Shown in pieces: positions 44,782-54,861 of a stretch of DNA of 64,000 nt. The position numbers were made by a program, and so were the translations under genes. Under the pieces are notes generated by a model. It was given only the letters and a program-made list of their open reading frames with translations, did not search any database and was not told where the DNA came from. The DNA comes from Gammaproteobacteria bacterium (GTDB lineage: Bacteria > Pseudomonadota > Gammaproteobacteria > Steroidobacterales > GCA-2729495): NCBI GenBank assembly GCA_030746435.1, contig JASLMV010000013.1:23640-87639 (forward strand). Reading direction: 5' to 3'. Each line of letters begins with the position of its first letter. The first letter of the stretch is position 1.

Positions 44782-45912
44782 ATGTTAATGAAGACAAAAC
44801 CAAAGATTTTCCTGGCGGTGTTAGCGCTTGCCGGTAACTTTGTATTGGGCATTGCACCGGCGGCCGAACTTACTACTGCCAACCTTGACGATCAGGTGAG
44901 GCTGCCCGACGGGTTCCGGATTGAACAGATTGCCGAGGTACGCAACGCTCGCGCCATGGTGCTGGGTGAAGGTGGCACGCTGTTCGTATCGGCGATGGTA
45001 CCCGGAAACGTGTATGCCGTTACCGACTTCCTCGGCGCCGACCCGCAGGTCCGGGTGCTCGCAGAAAAGCTTTCGATGCCAACCGGTATCGCTTACCGTG
45101 ACGGTGACCTGTACGTTGCCGAATCCACCCGCATCTTCAGGTATACAGATATAGAGGCAAAGCTGGACGCGCCGGGCGAGCCGCAGCTGATCGCAGACAA
45201 CATTCCCGGCGGCAAACTGCACGGTTGGAAATATATAGATTTCGGGCCTGACGGTTTGTTGTACGTCACCGTCGGTGCCCCGTGTAACGTGTGTAACGAG
45301 CCGGGTACGGCGCTGATACTGCGTATGCGACCCGACGGCTCGGGGCGCGAAGTCTATGCCGAGGGGATTCGCAACTCGGTGGGTTTCGACTGGCATCCGG
45401 ATACCGGCACGCTTTGGTTTACCGAGAACGGCAGAGACGGCATGGGTGACGACGTGCCCAAAGACGAGCTGAATAGTGCGCCTGAAAAGGGCCTGCATTT
45501 TGGGTTTCCGTTTTGCCATGCGACAAATGTAGTGGAGCCGTCCGCAGAATTAGCGAGCCTCGGCAGCTGCGCCACGTCACGGGCGCCTGCACTGGAACTC
45601 GGGCCACATGTAGCGGCGCTGGGTATCGTGTTCTATACGGGCGATATGTTTCCTGCCGAATATCGCAACCAGGCCTTCATAGCGGAACATGGTTCATGGA
45701 ACCGCAGCGAGCGAATTGGCTACCGTGTGAGCCTCGTCAGGTTTTCGGATCCGGATACCGTGGCAAGCTATGAGACCTTTGCGGAGGGCTGGTTGCAGGA
45801 CGGCGAGATTCTGGGGCGCCCGGTGGCGGTAACCGTTATTCCGGACGGCTCGTTATTGGTAAGTGATGACAGACGCGGTGCAATTTACCGTATAAGCTAC
45901 TCAGCTGACTAA
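44782..45912 (+). CDS. PQQ-dependent sugar dehydrogenase (sorbosone-dehydrogenase-like)
   Basis: 376 residues with a signal peptide (near GIAPAAEL). It is a six-bladed propeller of the soluble glucose/sorbosone dehydrogenase family: VRLPDGFRIEQIAEV, MPTGIAYRDGDLYVAES, GGKLHGWKYIDFGPDGLLYVTVG, the RNSVGFDWHPDTGTLWFTENGRD site, and AFIAEHGSWNRS. It would oxidise a sugar or related carbonyl in the periplasm. It lies 19 bases after the TRAP genes, suggesting the transporter and enzyme handle related compounds. Confidence 0.85.
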   Translation: MLMKTKPKIFLAVLALAGNFVLGIAPAAELTTANLDDQVRLPDGFRIEQIAEVRNARAMVLGEGGTLFVSAMVPGNVYAVTDFLGADPQVRVLAEKLSMPTGIAYRDGDLYVAESTRIFRYTDIEAKLDAPGEPQLIADNIPGGKLHGWKYIDFGPDGLLYVTVGAPCNVCNEPGTALILRMRPDGSGREVYAEGIRNSVGFDWHPDTGTLWFTENGRDGMGDDVPKDELNSAPEKGLHFGFPFCHATNVVEPSAELASLGSCATSRAPALELGPHVAALGIVFYTGDMFPAEYRNQAFIAEHGSWNRSERIGYRVSLVRFSDPDTVASYETFAEGWLQDGEILGRPVAVTVIPDGSLLVSDDRRGAIYRISYSAD

Positions 45913-45935
45913 CAGGAGCAGGTACGGCGCAGCCC

Positions 45936-47801
45936 ATGAGTGAGAAAGGCCCCATAGTTCGATTCTTCGGCTTCATATGGCGGGTAATAGAGCGCCTGAC
46001 GAAAGTATTGCAGGTACTGATTTTCCTGTTTGTCATCGTTTTGCTTTTCTCAGCCCTGTCGAACATGTCGGGTCAGGGAATCAAAATCCCTGAATCTGCG
46101 GCATTACTCATTGCGCCTACCGGGCTGCTCCAGGAGCAGGCAGGCGGTGATCCGCTCGATCAGGCATTACTGGAGTTGCAGAACGGCGATATCCAGACAA
46201 TCGTCAGAGAAGTCATCGACAGTCTGCGGGCGGCTGCTGACGACGAGCGCATTAAGGCGGTTGTGTTATTGCCTGGCAACCTGCAGGGTGGGGGGCTCAG
46301 CAAACATCAGGCGATAGGCGATGCGCTGGTGGAATTTCGTGCAAGCGGTAAGCCGGTGCTCGCGATGGCCGACGGTTACAGCCAGGAACAGTATTACCTG
46401 GCTGCCCATGCCGACGAGGTCTACATGCACGATTTCGGGCTCGTGCTGATCGAGGGTTTCGGCTACTTCAAGACCTACTTCGCCGATGCTATCGAAAAAC
46501 TGAAAATCGATATGAACGTATTTCGTGTCGGCGAATACAAGTCATTCGTCGAACCGTTTTTACGCAATGATATGTCCAGGGAGGACAAAGAGGTTTCCCG
46601 CAAATGGCTTGAAGCACTTTGGCTTGCGTACAAGGAAGATGTCACCGAGGCACGGGGAATCGTACCGGATGACTTTGACCGCTACGTCAACAACCTTGCG
46701 GAGGTTCTGGAAGGGGCTAACGGGGATGCGGGTCAGGCCGCGATCGACATGGGGCTGGTAGACGGGTTGATGACCCACCAGCAATTCCGGGATTATGTGA
46801 TCGATATCGTCGGTGCCAACGAGGATGAGCCCGACACCTTTGAGCGCATTGACTATCGCACTTATCTGACAGCAACCGGAATGGCGGGGGAAGAAACCGG
46901 ATCCAACGGCGGTAATGTTGCCGTCATAATTGCCTCTGGCGCGATCGTTGACGGTGAGGCAACACCCGGAACGATTGGCAGTGCGACAATGGCTAGGCTT
47001 ATCCGGCAGGCTGCCAACGACGAAAATATAGCCGCTGTTGTATTGAGGGTAGACAGCCCCGGCGGCAGCATGTTTGCTTCGGAGATACTCGTCGATCAGT
47101 TACAGGTGCTGAAAGAAAGAGGTAAGCCGCTGGTTGCCTCGATGGGCAGTGTAGCGGCATCGGGTGGTTACTATATTTCGATGGTGGCTGACGAAATCTG
47201 GGCAGCGGAAACGACCATATCGGGTTCGATAGGGGTCGGGGCTACCTATCCAACTTTCCAGCGCAGCCTGGATGCGATCGGTGTCCATGTGGATGGGTTT
47301 GGCACCACGCCGCTCACGGGCGAACTCAGCCAGGTTCGTGAGTTGGGTGAAGACGCGCGCAAACTGCTCGATGTAAGTGTCAAGTCAGCTTATGACGTCT
47401 TTATAGATAAGGTTGCCGAATCACGTGAAATGGATCGCAGCCGAATCGAAGGGATTGCACAGGGTCGGGTCTGGATAGGTGACGATGCATTCGAGATAGG
47501 GCTGGTCGATCAGATCGGCGGCATCGATGAAGCCATTGCTTCCGCCGCAGATATGGCAGGCCTGGAAGCAGGCGCATACGATGTTTCTTACATCGAGCGT
47601 GAGCTTAGTGTCGCGGAACAGATCCTGCTGCAATATGCACGCTTGTTCGGCTTACTGTTTTCCTTTGAGGACACTGGTCTGGGCGGGTTGTCAGACAGCA
47701 TGAGGAAGCTCTTGCACTCGCTCGATCAGGAATTGCAGGTCCTCGATAGCTGGAACGACCCTCGCGGGATTTATTACCACTGCCTCTGCGAAATCCGCTA
47801 A
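45936..47801 (+). CDS. sppA: Signal peptide peptidase SppA, long form
   Basis: 621 residues, the tandem-domain 67K type. One N-terminal membrane helix (VLIFLFVIVLLFSAL) anchors it; two ClpP-like halves follow. The catalytic lysine is in RVGEYKSFVEPF in the first half and the serine in MGSVAASGGYYISM in the second, as in E. coli SppA. It degrades leftover signal peptides in the membrane. Its stop adjoins the first copy of a 50-bp repeat. Confidence 0.93.
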   Translation: MSEKGPIVRFFGFIWRVIERLTKVLQVLIFLFVIVLLFSALSNMSGQGIKIPESAALLIAPTGLLQEQAGGDPLDQALLELQNGDIQTIVREVIDSLRAAADDERIKAVVLLPGNLQGGGLSKHQAIGDALVEFRASGKPVLAMADGYSQEQYYLAAHADEVYMHDFGLVLIEGFGYFKTYFADAIEKLKIDMNVFRVGEYKSFVEPFLRNDMSREDKEVSRKWLEALWLAYKEDVTEARGIVPDDFDRYVNNLAEVLEGANGDAGQAAIDMGLVDGLMTHQQFRDYVIDIVGANEDEPDTFERIDYRTYLTATGMAGEETGSNGGNVAVIIASGAIVDGEATPGTIGSATMARLIRQAANDENIAAVVLRVDSPGGSMFASEILVDQLQVLKERGKPLVASMGSVAASGGYYISMVADEIWAAETTISGSIGVGATYPTFQRSLDAIGVHVDGFGTTPLTGELSQVRELGEDARKLLDVSVKSAYDVFIDKVAESREMDRSRIEGIAQGRVWIGDDAFEIGLVDQIGGIDEAIASAADMAGLEAGAYDVSYIERELSVAEQILLQYARLFGLLFSFEDTGLGGLSDSMRKLLHSLDQELQVLDSWNDPRGIYYHCLCEIR

Positions 47802-47994
47802 CAGCAGCTGAAACTTCCCCAGCCGACACGATCCGGCGTTAAGTATCGGCTCACAATGCTCATGTACTGGTGTGTACACTCCGCTTGTTCGCCGATACTT
47901 GCCTTGGTTCGCACTCGCCTGGGAAACCTTCAGCCGGCTGTTAGTCAGCAGCTGAAAATTCCCAGCCGGCGTGATCCGGCGTTAAGAGTCGGCT
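47802..47994. repeat. Pair of about 50-bp imperfect direct repeats
   Basis: 47802-47851 and 47946-47994 share CAGCAGCTGAAA, CCCAGCCG, then GATCCGGCGTTAAG and TCGGCT in order, 144 bases apart. The space between (47852-47945) includes AGCCGGCTG just ahead of copy 2. No gene fits here. The repeats probably belong to a dispersed family; copy number elsewhere is unknown. Confidence 0.75.
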
Positions 47995-48024
47995 GGCCAT
48001 CGCCTTTGGTTTTTCACCAGGCTG

Positions 48025-48528
48025 CTAGCTTTCTGTGACGTTCTTCGGGTAGTCGAACCACAGCAACCTGCCCGGTTGCGCGGGGAGTTCCAGCCAGTTA
48101 TCGACCTCGGCTTCCACGCTGTACACACCACCGGTGGGCAGATTCTGTATGCGTTGATCGCCGACCTGGTTCGCAAGTTCGCTAATACCGGGGTTGTGGC
48201 CTACTACAAGGATCTCATCATGCGTATTGCACCGCGCGGAAAGTACTTCGAGAATGCCTTGTGCCGGGGCCAGGTAAAGCTTCGGCTCCTGAACTATCGA
48301 ATCCGTTGGGTAACCCAGTGCCTGTCCTATCATCCGGGCAGTAGAAAATGCGCGCTCCGCATCGCTGCTGATAATCAGCTTGGGCTGGATATTTTTTGCC
48401 GCAATACGTTTCCCCATCGTTACCGCGTCGCGTGAACCGCGCTCATCGAGAGGCCTTTGATGGTCATCAAGAGATGTGTCATCCCAGCTGGATTTTGCGT
48501 GTCGGACCAAGATCAGGCGTTTACTCAT
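48025..48528 (-). CDS. sixA: SixA-like phosphohistidine phosphatase
   Basis: 167 residues of the histidine phosphatase superfamily. The RHG motif is RHAKSSWD (His10 catalytic), DERGSRDAVTMG and the second His region ILVVGHNPGISELA are in place. SixA removes phosphate from histidines in phosphorelays and the nitrogen phosphotransfer system. It lies eight bases after sufT on the same strand, so it may be the last gene of the SUF operon. Confidence 0.88.
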   Translation of the reverse strand: MSKRLILVRHAKSSWDDTSLDDHQRPLDERGSRDAVTMGKRIAAKNIQPKLIISSDAERAFSTARMIGQALGYPTDSIVQEPKLYLAPAQGILEVLSARCNTHDEILVVGHNPGISELANQVGDQRIQNLPTGGVYSVEAEVDNWLELPAQPGRLLWFDYPKNVTES

Positions 48529-48536
48529 CTCCGCTA

Positions 48537-49088
48537 CTACATTATGCCCAGTTCAACACGTGCCGTTTCACTCATCATTTCGCGGTTCCACGGGGGATCG
48601 AATACCAGCTCGATTTCGGTTTCAGCCACCGTGGGAATAATCGATACCTTTTCGCGGACATCCTCGACCAGGATCTCACCCATTCCGCAACCAGGTGCGG
48701 TAAGTGTCATGACAACGGTGACCATGCGTTTTCCCTCGCCATTGCGGCTGATCTCACAGTCATAGATCAGGCCGAGGTCAACGATATTGACAGGAATTTC
48801 CGGGTCGTAACATGTACGGATCTGGTCCCACACGATTGACTTGAAATCCTCGTCGGAGGTATTTTCGGGCAGCGGGGGCGGTTTAATAGGGTCTTTACCG
48901 AGTGCATCGGCATCCACGCCGGCGATGCGGAACAGGTTGCCCTCGTGATAAATCGTAAAGCTGCCGCCCATGGCCTGGGTGATATAGACCAGCGAGTCCT
49001 TGAGCAGGTCAACCTCCATGCCGGCCGGCACAACGATCGCTTTTACGTCACGTTTTAAAACAACCGGTTCACTGTTTTGCGAAAACAT
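48537..49088 (-). CDS. sufT: SufT-type Fe-S assembly protein (DUF59/MIP18)
   Basis: 183 residues. The C-terminal MIP18/DUF59 domain shows DPEIPVNIVDLGLIYD, MTLTAPGCGMGEILVEDVREKV and VELVFDPPWNREMMSE; an N-terminal extension of about 75 residues is typical of SufT. The protein supports Fe-S cluster maturation of some targets. It stands eight bases after sufU. Confidence 0.92.
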   Translation of the reverse strand: MFSQNSEPVVLKRDVKAIVVPAGMEVDLLKDSLVYITQAMGGSFTIYHEGNLFRIAGVDADALGKDPIKPPPLPENTSDEDFKSIVWDQIRTCYDPEIPVNIVDLGLIYDCEISRNGEGKRMVTVVMTLTAPGCGMGEILVEDVREKVSIIPTVAETEIELVFDPPWNREMMSETARVELGIM

Positions 49089-49096
49089 CGTATTCC

Positions 49097-49555
49097 CTAT
49101 TCTGTTGTAACTTCAGATGCGGTCTGATTAAGTGCTGCATCCAGGGTTGACCAGGCGAGCGTGGCACACTTTATCCGCGACGGATAATTCCGCACACCCT
49201 CAAGTGCTGCCAGATCCTTCAATCTGGGGTTCTCCAGCGAACCGCCCTCGGCCAGCATGTCCTGGATTTCATGAATCATTTTTTTGGCATCATCGAGTGA
49301 TTGGCCGGCAATCGTGTCAGTCATCATCGATGCGGATGCTACTGAAATCGCACAGCCAGTACCGTCAAAACCAATATCAGTCACATGGTCATCTTCGATT
49401 TTCAGGTAGACGTTTAGCTTGTCTCCACACAACGGGTTGAACCCCAGTGCTTCGCGGTTGGCGTCGGCAGGTCTGTGAAAATTATGCGGGTCGCGGCTAT
49501 GTTCCAGCACGCGATGCCGGTAAATATCCTGCAGGTCCTGTTCCTGTGTGCTCAT
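49097..49555 (-). CDS. sufU: SufU Fe-S scaffold / sulfur-transfer protein
   Basis: 152 residues of the IscU-like SufU family. Metal or cluster ligands are Cys43 with Asp45 (PLCGDK), Cys68 (GTGCAIS) and Cys130 (RIKCATLAW). SufU accepts sulfur from SufS, often through zinc. Its start overlaps the sufS stop by ATGA. Confidence 0.94.
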   Translation of the reverse strand: MSTQEQDLQDIYRHRVLEHSRDPHNFHRPADANREALGFNPLCGDKLNVYLKIEDDHVTDIGFDGTGCAISVASASMMTDTIAGQSLDDAKKMIHEIQDMLAEGGSLENPRLKDLAALEGVRNYPSRIKCATLAWSTLDAALNQTASEVTTE

Positions 49556-50799
49556 GCGAACATTTCCTTCGCGACCGCCAGGGCATCGATGAGCTGATCG
49601 ATGTCTTCGGCATTGTTGTAAAACGCCATTGAAGCCCGAGCCGTCCCCGCCACGCCAAAAAAATCCATTACCGGCATGGCGCAGTGGTGGCCGGTCCGTA
49701 TGGCGACCCCTTTATGGTCCAGCACGGTGCCCAGGTCGTGCGGATGGATGCCGTCGATGACAAAGGAATGCACGCTCACCTTGTTGTCTGCCTCGCCGAT
49801 GATCCGCAGCCCATCGATCGCGGCGAGTTGCTGTCCCGCGTAAGCACTCAGGTGCGATTCATAGGCAGCGATGCTTTCCATGCCGATCCCGTTCAGGTAG
49901 TCGATTGCTGCGCCCAGGCCAATCGCGCCCGCAATGTGGGGCGTTCCCGCCTCAAATTTGTACGGTAGCTTGTTGTAAACCGTTTCCTCGAAACTGACGC
50001 TCAGGATCATTTCACCGCCACCCTGCCACGGAGGCAGGCGTTCGAGCATGTCTTCGCGGCCATAAAGCACGCCGATTCCGGTGGGCCCGCACATCTTATG
50101 ACCCGAGAAGGCGTAGAACTCACATCCCAGTTTTTGCACATCGATGGTCGAGTGGGGTACAGCCTGCGCACCATCGATCAGCACCGGTATGTCCAGTGCA
50201 TGCGCAGCCTCAATGACTTCACTTACCGGGTTTACCGTACCCAGCGCATTCGAAGCATGGGTCAGGGCGACAATTTTTGTACTTGGCCCCAGCATTGCGA
50301 GCATCTCGTCCAGGATGAGCTCACCACGGTGATTAATTGGCGCAACATGCAGGGTCGCGCCGCTGCGTTCGCACAACAGCTTCCATGGCACGATATTTGA
50401 GTGGTGCTCCATATGGCTGATCAGGATTTCGTCTCCGGGGCCCATGTTCAGGCCAAGCGAGGCGGCAACGAGGTTTATGGATTCGGTTGTACCGCCGGTA
50501 AACACGATCTCACTCGCTGACTTCGCATTAATAAAGGTACGAACTTTCTCGCGGGCGCCCTCATAGGCATCGGTCGCGCGGTGGCTCAGGCTGTGTACCC
50601 CTCGGTGTACATTGGCATGGTCGTGCTCGTAATAATGGCTGACCGCATCGATAACGGCGCGAGGACGTTGTGAGGATGCCGCGTTATCCAGAAAAGCCAG
50701 CCGGCAGCCGTGCACTTCCTGCTGCAGGATCGGAAAGTCGGCGCGTATGGACTCGACGTCCAGAATGTTCGTGATGTTGTCCGGCGCAGAACTGTTCAT
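49552..50799 (-). CDS. sufS: Cysteine desulfurase SufS
   Basis: 415 residues, type II desulfurase. PLP lysine in FSGHKMCGPTGIG; active cysteine in RTGHHCAMP near the C-terminus; the N-terminal YLDNAASSQRP-like segment reads AFLDNAASSQRP. It takes sulfur from cysteine. It starts within the sufD stop (ATGA). The order B-C-D-S-U-T differs from E. coli sufABCDSE, which has SufE rather than SufU. Confidence 0.96.
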   Translation of the reverse strand: MNSSAPDNITNILDVESIRADFPILQQEVHGCRLAFLDNAASSQRPRAVIDAVSHYYEHDHANVHRGVHSLSHRATDAYEGAREKVRTFINAKSASEIVFTGGTTESINLVAASLGLNMGPGDEILISHMEHHSNIVPWKLLCERSGATLHVAPINHRGELILDEMLAMLGPSTKIVALTHASNALGTVNPVSEVIEAAHALDIPVLIDGAQAVPHSTIDVQKLGCEFYAFSGHKMCGPTGIGVLYGREDMLERLPPWQGGGEMILSVSFEETVYNKLPYKFEAGTPHIAGAIGLGAAIDYLNGIGMESIAAYESHLSAYAGQQLAAIDGLRIIGEADNKVSVHSFVIDGIHPHDLGTVLDHKGVAIRTGHHCAMPVMDFFGVAGTARASMAFYNNAEDIDQLIDALAVAKEMFA

Positions 50800-52097
50800 T
50801 GTCCCGCCGTCCTCAGTGCACGCAATGCCTGTTGTGCCTTTTGTTTAATTGCCTCGATCCCGGTGCCGGCAAGCAGTTCGCCCGCAAATGCCTCCACCAG
50901 CATGTTGCGTGCTTCGTCGTGGTCGATGCCCCGGCTCATCAGGTAGAAGAGCGATTGTTCGTCAAGCTGGCCGGTTGTAGACCCATGCACACATTTCACA
51001 TCGTCGGCATAGATTTCAAGTTCTGGTTTGGTGTTAATTTCCGCACCTTTGCTCAGTAGCAGGTTCCGGTTCGTCAGTTCCGCTGCCGTTTTCTGCGCTT
51101 CCGGCTCTACGTAAATGCGACCGTTGAAGACCCCGCACGCCTTGTCGGCCAGGATGCCGCGAAAGCGTTCCCGGCTTTGCGTATCAGCAGCCGCATGCTC
51201 GACATTTATCCGGCACTCAACGTGTTGGTTATTGCTGCCCATAAATAAGCCCTTGCAGTCGGCGGCCGCGCCCTTGCCGGTCAACCTCACCTGCAGTTCG
51301 TTCCGCGCCAGTCCCGCGCCGGTATCGAGATGCATACTGACGAGCCGGGCATCCCGGGCCAGGTCGATATACTGGACGGCGGTATGCCAGGCCTCCCTGT
51401 GCTCTTCCTGAACTTTGTAGTAGTTCAGCGCCGCCCCTGTTTCGCAGCTGACCTCTGTAACGCTGTTGACGATAGCCTGGTGGCTGCTCGTGTAATGCTC
51501 GATCAGGGTGGCCCGGCTGTTCGCGCCCAGTTTCGCCATTACCCTGGGTTGCGTTCCCAGTTGCGGCGTGGACGCATGGAAGCGCACATAAACCGGTTGA
51601 CCTAATTCCATATTGTCAGGTAGCACGATAGCGAGCGCATCGCCCGCGAACGCCGTGTTTAGCGCGACGAATGCAGAGTCGGAATCGTGGGCGAGGGCAC
51701 CGAAATGCGCTTCGAACCCAGGCACGGCTGTCAGTAGTTCGCTGACACTTCCGGCGAAGACTCCCGGCGGTAAATCTCCAACGGTCGAAAGGTCCGGCCT
51801 GTAGATGCCATCGATAAAAGTGATTCGAAGCGCATCCTTATCAATGAGTGGTACAAGGTCGGGGGTTGCTGTTCCATCCGGTACCGTGCGCAGACATTCT
51901 GGGTAGCTGGCAGCAAGTTTGCGGACATCCGTGTATTTCCAGTTTTCCTGGTGTGTAGTCGGGAACCCGTTTTGTGCAAATGATTCCAGCGCGCGGGTCC
52001 TCCGGTCGTGCAGGCGCAGGTTATCGGCAGGGGGGCGTTCCTGCCAGGTCTTGCGCATCACTTCTATGGTTGCCGGATCCGGCGTTGCTGTATTCAT
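50796..52097 (-). CDS. sufD: Fe-S assembly protein SufD
   Basis: 433 residues, with the SufBD fold: N-terminal helical part (FPTTHQENWKYTDVRKLA), the beta-helix core (LYVDVARDARLVSMHL-like strands) and the end LEIYADDVKCVHGSTTGQLDEQSLFYLMSRGIDHDEARNMLVEAFAGE. It forms the SufBC2D complex. It follows sufC after 18 bases. Confidence 0.95.
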   Translation of the reverse strand: MNTATPDPATIEVMRKTWQERPPADNLRLHDRRTRALESFAQNGFPTTHQENWKYTDVRKLAASYPECLRTVPDGTATPDLVPLIDKDALRITFIDGIYRPDLSTVGDLPPGVFAGSVSELLTAVPGFEAHFGALAHDSDSAFVALNTAFAGDALAIVLPDNMELGQPVYVRFHASTPQLGTQPRVMAKLGANSRATLIEHYTSSHQAIVNSVTEVSCETGAALNYYKVQEEHREAWHTAVQYIDLARDARLVSMHLDTGAGLARNELQVRLTGKGAAADCKGLFMGSNNQHVECRINVEHAAADTQSRERFRGILADKACGVFNGRIYVEPEAQKTAAELTNRNLLLSKGAEINTKPELEIYADDVKCVHGSTTGQLDEQSLFYLMSRGIDHDEARNMLVEAFAGELLAGTGIEAIKQKAQQALRALRTAGQ

Positions 52098-52115
52098 ATC
52101 GTTGTGTGACTGGTA

Positions 52116-52868
52116 TCAGGATGCAGCCGCCAGGATTTTGTCGTAACCATGTTCTTCAAGCTCCAGGGCCAGTTCCTTGCTCCCCGACTGAATGATCCGG
52201 CCATTGGCGAGCACGTGTACGTGATCAGGCTCGATATAGTCCAGTAGTCGTTGGTAATGGGTTATCAGCAGGAACGACCGCTGCCCGTCGCGCTGTTTGT
52301 TTACGCCATTGGCGACGACCTTGAGCGCATCGATATCGAGACCTGAGTCGGTTTCGTCGAGTATGGCGAGGTCGGGTTCGAGAACTGCCATCTGGAAAAT
52401 CTCGTTGCGTTTCTTTTCCCCGCCGGAGAAACCCTCGTTCACCCCGCGCGACAGGAATTTTTCGTCGAGTTCCATCAGTTTCGCCTTGTCCTTAATGAAG
52501 CGCATAAACTCGATGGCATCAATCTCTGGCTCACCTTTTTCCTTCCGGCGTGCGTTGAGGGCGGCCTTGAGCAGGTATACGTTGCTGACCCCCGGTATCT
52601 CAACCGGGTACTGAAAGCCCAGAAAGACTCCGGCACGCGCGCGGGCATCCGGTTCCATATCCAAAAGGTCACGGCCTTTGTAAGAAACGCTGCCGTCGGT
52701 AACCAAATAGTCTTCGCGGCCGGCAAGGGCCTGTGCCAGGGTGCTCTTGCCGGAGCCGTTTGGACCCATGATTGCATGCACTTCGCCCGGAGCAATCGTG
52801 AGGTTGAGTCCCTTGATAATTTCCACGTCATTTACCGACGCGTGCAGGTTGTTTATTTCTAATAGCAT
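52116..52868 (-). CDS. sufC: Fe-S assembly ATPase SufC
   Basis: 250 residues of ABC ATPase: Walker [13 protein letters not shown], SufC-specific [13 protein letters not shown], signature region [14 protein letters not shown], Walker [13 protein letters not shown] and the H-loop LITHYQRLL. It powers the SufBCD scaffold. 32 bases separate it from sufB. Confidence 0.97.
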   Translation of the reverse strand: MLLEINNLHASVNDVEIIKGLNLTIAPGEVHAIMGPNGSGKSTLAQALAGREDYLVTDGSVSYKGRDLLDMEPDARARAGVFLGFQYPVEIPGVSNVYLLKAALNARRKEKGEPEIDAIEFMRFIKDKAKLMELDEKFLSRGVNEGFSGGEKKRNEIFQMAVLEPDLAILDETDSGLDIDALKVVANGVNKQRDGQRSFLLITHYQRLLDYIEPDHVHVLANGRIIQSGSKELALELEEHGYDKILAAAS

Positions 52869-52900
52869 TACTTTGTTTATCTCTGGCGCCTCGCGGTCGC

Positions 52901-54349
52901 CTATCCGACGGCGCCTTCAAGGCTTACGTTCATTAAAGCCTGTGCCTCTACGGCAAATTCCATGGGCAGTTCACGGAACACTTCCTTGCAAAAGCCATTC
53001 ACGATCATGTTGACTGCATCCTCTTCGCTGAGGCCGCGCTGCCGGCAGTAAAAAAGCTGGTCATCGGCGATCTTTGAGGTCGTTGCCTCGTGTTCGACCT
53101 TCGCGGTTGGGTTCTTGATTTCCATATACGGGAAAGTGTGGGCGCCGCACCGGTTTCCCATCAGCAATGAATCGCACTGGCTGTAGTTGCGTGCGTTTTC
53201 GGCTGTGGGAAACATCTTCACGAGCCCACGGTAGGCATTCTGGGCGCGACCGGCGGAAATACCCTTCGAAATAATGGTGCTGCGGGTATTCTTCCCTATG
53301 TGAATCATCTTGGTCCCCGTATCCGCCTGCTGCAGGTTGTTTGTCACAGCTACCGAATAGAACTCGCCAATGGAATCGTTACCGCGCAATACGCAGCTTG
53401 GGTATTTCCAGGTGATCGCCGAGCCGGCTTCAACCTGGGTCCATGAAATCTTGGACCGGTTTCCACGGCAATCACCGCGCTTGGTGACAAAATTGTAGAT
53501 ACCCCCGCGGCCTTCCTCGTCGCCCGGATACCAGTTCTGGACCGTCGAGTACTTGATCTCGGCATCTTTCTCTGCAATCAGTTCGACCACCGCGGCATGC
53601 AACTGGTTTTCGTCGCGCTGAGGTGCCGTGCAACCTTCCAGGTAACTGACATAGCTACCCTCGTCGGCGATGATGAGCGTGCGTTCAAACTGGCCCGTAT
53701 TCGCGGCATTTATCCGGAAATAAGTGGACAGTTCCATCGGACACCGGACGCCCCTGGGTATGTAGACGAACGAGCCGTCCGTGAAAACTGCCGAGTTCAG
53801 AGCAGCGAAAAAGTTATCGCGTTGGGGAACGACCGTGCCCAGGTAACGTTCGACAAGTTCCGGATGATCCTTCACAGCCTCGGAAAATGAGCAGAACAGG
53901 ACACCCGCTTCGGCAAGTTTTTGCTTGAAGGTGGTTGCGACTGACACGCTGTCGAATACCGCGTCGACCGCCACGCCAGCAAGGCGAGCCCGCTCATGGA
54001 GCGGTATACCGAGCTTATCGTAAGTCTCTAAGAGCTTCGGGTCGACCTCGTCCAGGCTCTTCGGGGCATCGGCTTTGCTCTTCGGCGCCGAATAATAAGA
54101 GATAGCCTGGTAGTCGATCGCATCGCGTTTGAGTTTGGCCCAGTCAGGTTCCTGCATCGATTGCCAATAGGCGAAAGCTTTGAGGCGCCAGTCCAGCATG
54201 AAAGCAGGCTCACCCTTTTTCTTCGAGATCAGCCGGATCACTTCCTCGTCGAGTCCGGGGGCAACGGTGTCCGCTTCAATATCAGTGAAGAAACCGTGCT
54301 CATATTTGCGGTCGACGATATCTTTGACGTTATCTTGCTTGGATGCCAT
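52901..54349 (-). CDS. sufB: Fe-S cluster scaffold SufB
   Basis: 482 residues, the main scaffold. [40 protein letters not shown], the [24 protein letters not shown] block, then [20 protein letters not shown] and [26 protein letters not shown] are all classic. It begins 15 bases after the regulator stop, as the first structural gene of the operon. Confidence 0.97.
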   Translation of the reverse strand: MASKQDNVKDIVDRKYEHGFFTDIEADTVAPGLDEEVIRLISKKKGEPAFMLDWRLKAFAYWQSMQEPDWAKLKRDAIDYQAISYYSAPKSKADAPKSLDEVDPKLLETYDKLGIPLHERARLAGVAVDAVFDSVSVATTFKQKLAEAGVLFCSFSEAVKDHPELVERYLGTVVPQRDNFFAALNSAVFTDGSFVYIPRGVRCPMELSTYFRINAANTGQFERTLIIADEGSYVSYLEGCTAPQRDENQLHAAVVELIAEKDAEIKYSTVQNWYPGDEEGRGGIYNFVTKRGDCRGNRSKISWTQVEAGSAITWKYPSCVLRGNDSIGEFYSVAVTNNLQQADTGTKMIHIGKNTRSTIISKGISAGRAQNAYRGLVKMFPTAENARNYSQCDSLLMGNRCGAHTFPYMEIKNPTAKVEHEATTSKIADDQLFYCRQRGLSEEDAVNMIVNGFCKEVFRELPMEFAVEAQALMNVSLEGAVG

Positions 54350-54364
54350 GGGTGTTCAAAAAGC

Positions 54365-54835
54365 TTATTTTGGTTGCCGGTTCGTATGACCGCTTTCACG
54401 GAGTATTGTGTAGCGCAGCGGAAACTCGGTAGGGGGAGTGCGCAGATCCTCAAGTGTTATGTCATTCATTGCCGTGCGAATTGCCCGGCTTATTTTTCGC
54501 CATGCACTGCCGACCTGGCAGTTAGCTTCGAGTTCACAATGGCTGTCCGTATGGCTGCACTCCGTCAGCGCTACCGGACCTTCCAGGGCGTCTAGTATCT
54601 CGGCTGCGGAAATCTGCTCGGGCAGGCGGGCCAGCCGGTAGCCACCGTCTGTGCCGCGGGCCGATTCGACCAGTCCGCCCCTGGCCAGTATTTTCAGGAC
54701 TTTCCTGGCTGTGGGCAGGGCAATACGGGTACCTGTCGCTACGTCCGATGCCGGACACAGGCGTCCTTTTTCGTAGCCGGCCAGGTGGACCAGCACGAGC
54801 GTACTGTAATCTGTAAGTTTGCTGATTCTGAGCAT
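54365..54835 (-). CDS. SUF-system Rrf2/IscR-type regulator
   Basis: 156 residues with an Rrf2 winged helix at the N-terminus (MLRISKLTDYSTLVLVHLA, TARKVLKILARGGLVES, GGYRLAR). Three cysteines, Cys93, Cys100 and Cys106, are spaced close to the cluster-binding cysteines of IscR (92, 98, 104). It belongs to the SUF Fe-S assembly regulator group and should sense cluster status to control this operon. A palindrome upstream (54862-54890) is a strong candidate site. Confidence 0.93.
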   Translation of the reverse strand: MLRISKLTDYSTLVLVHLAGYEKGRLCPASDVATGTRIALPTARKVLKILARGGLVESARGTDGGYRLARLPEQISAAEILDALEGPVALTECSHTDSHCELEANCQVGSAWRKISRAIRTAMNDITLEDLRTPPTEFPLRYTILRESGHTNRQPK

Positions 54836-54861
54836 TGGATTCTGCCGCCATGCAGCGGAAG

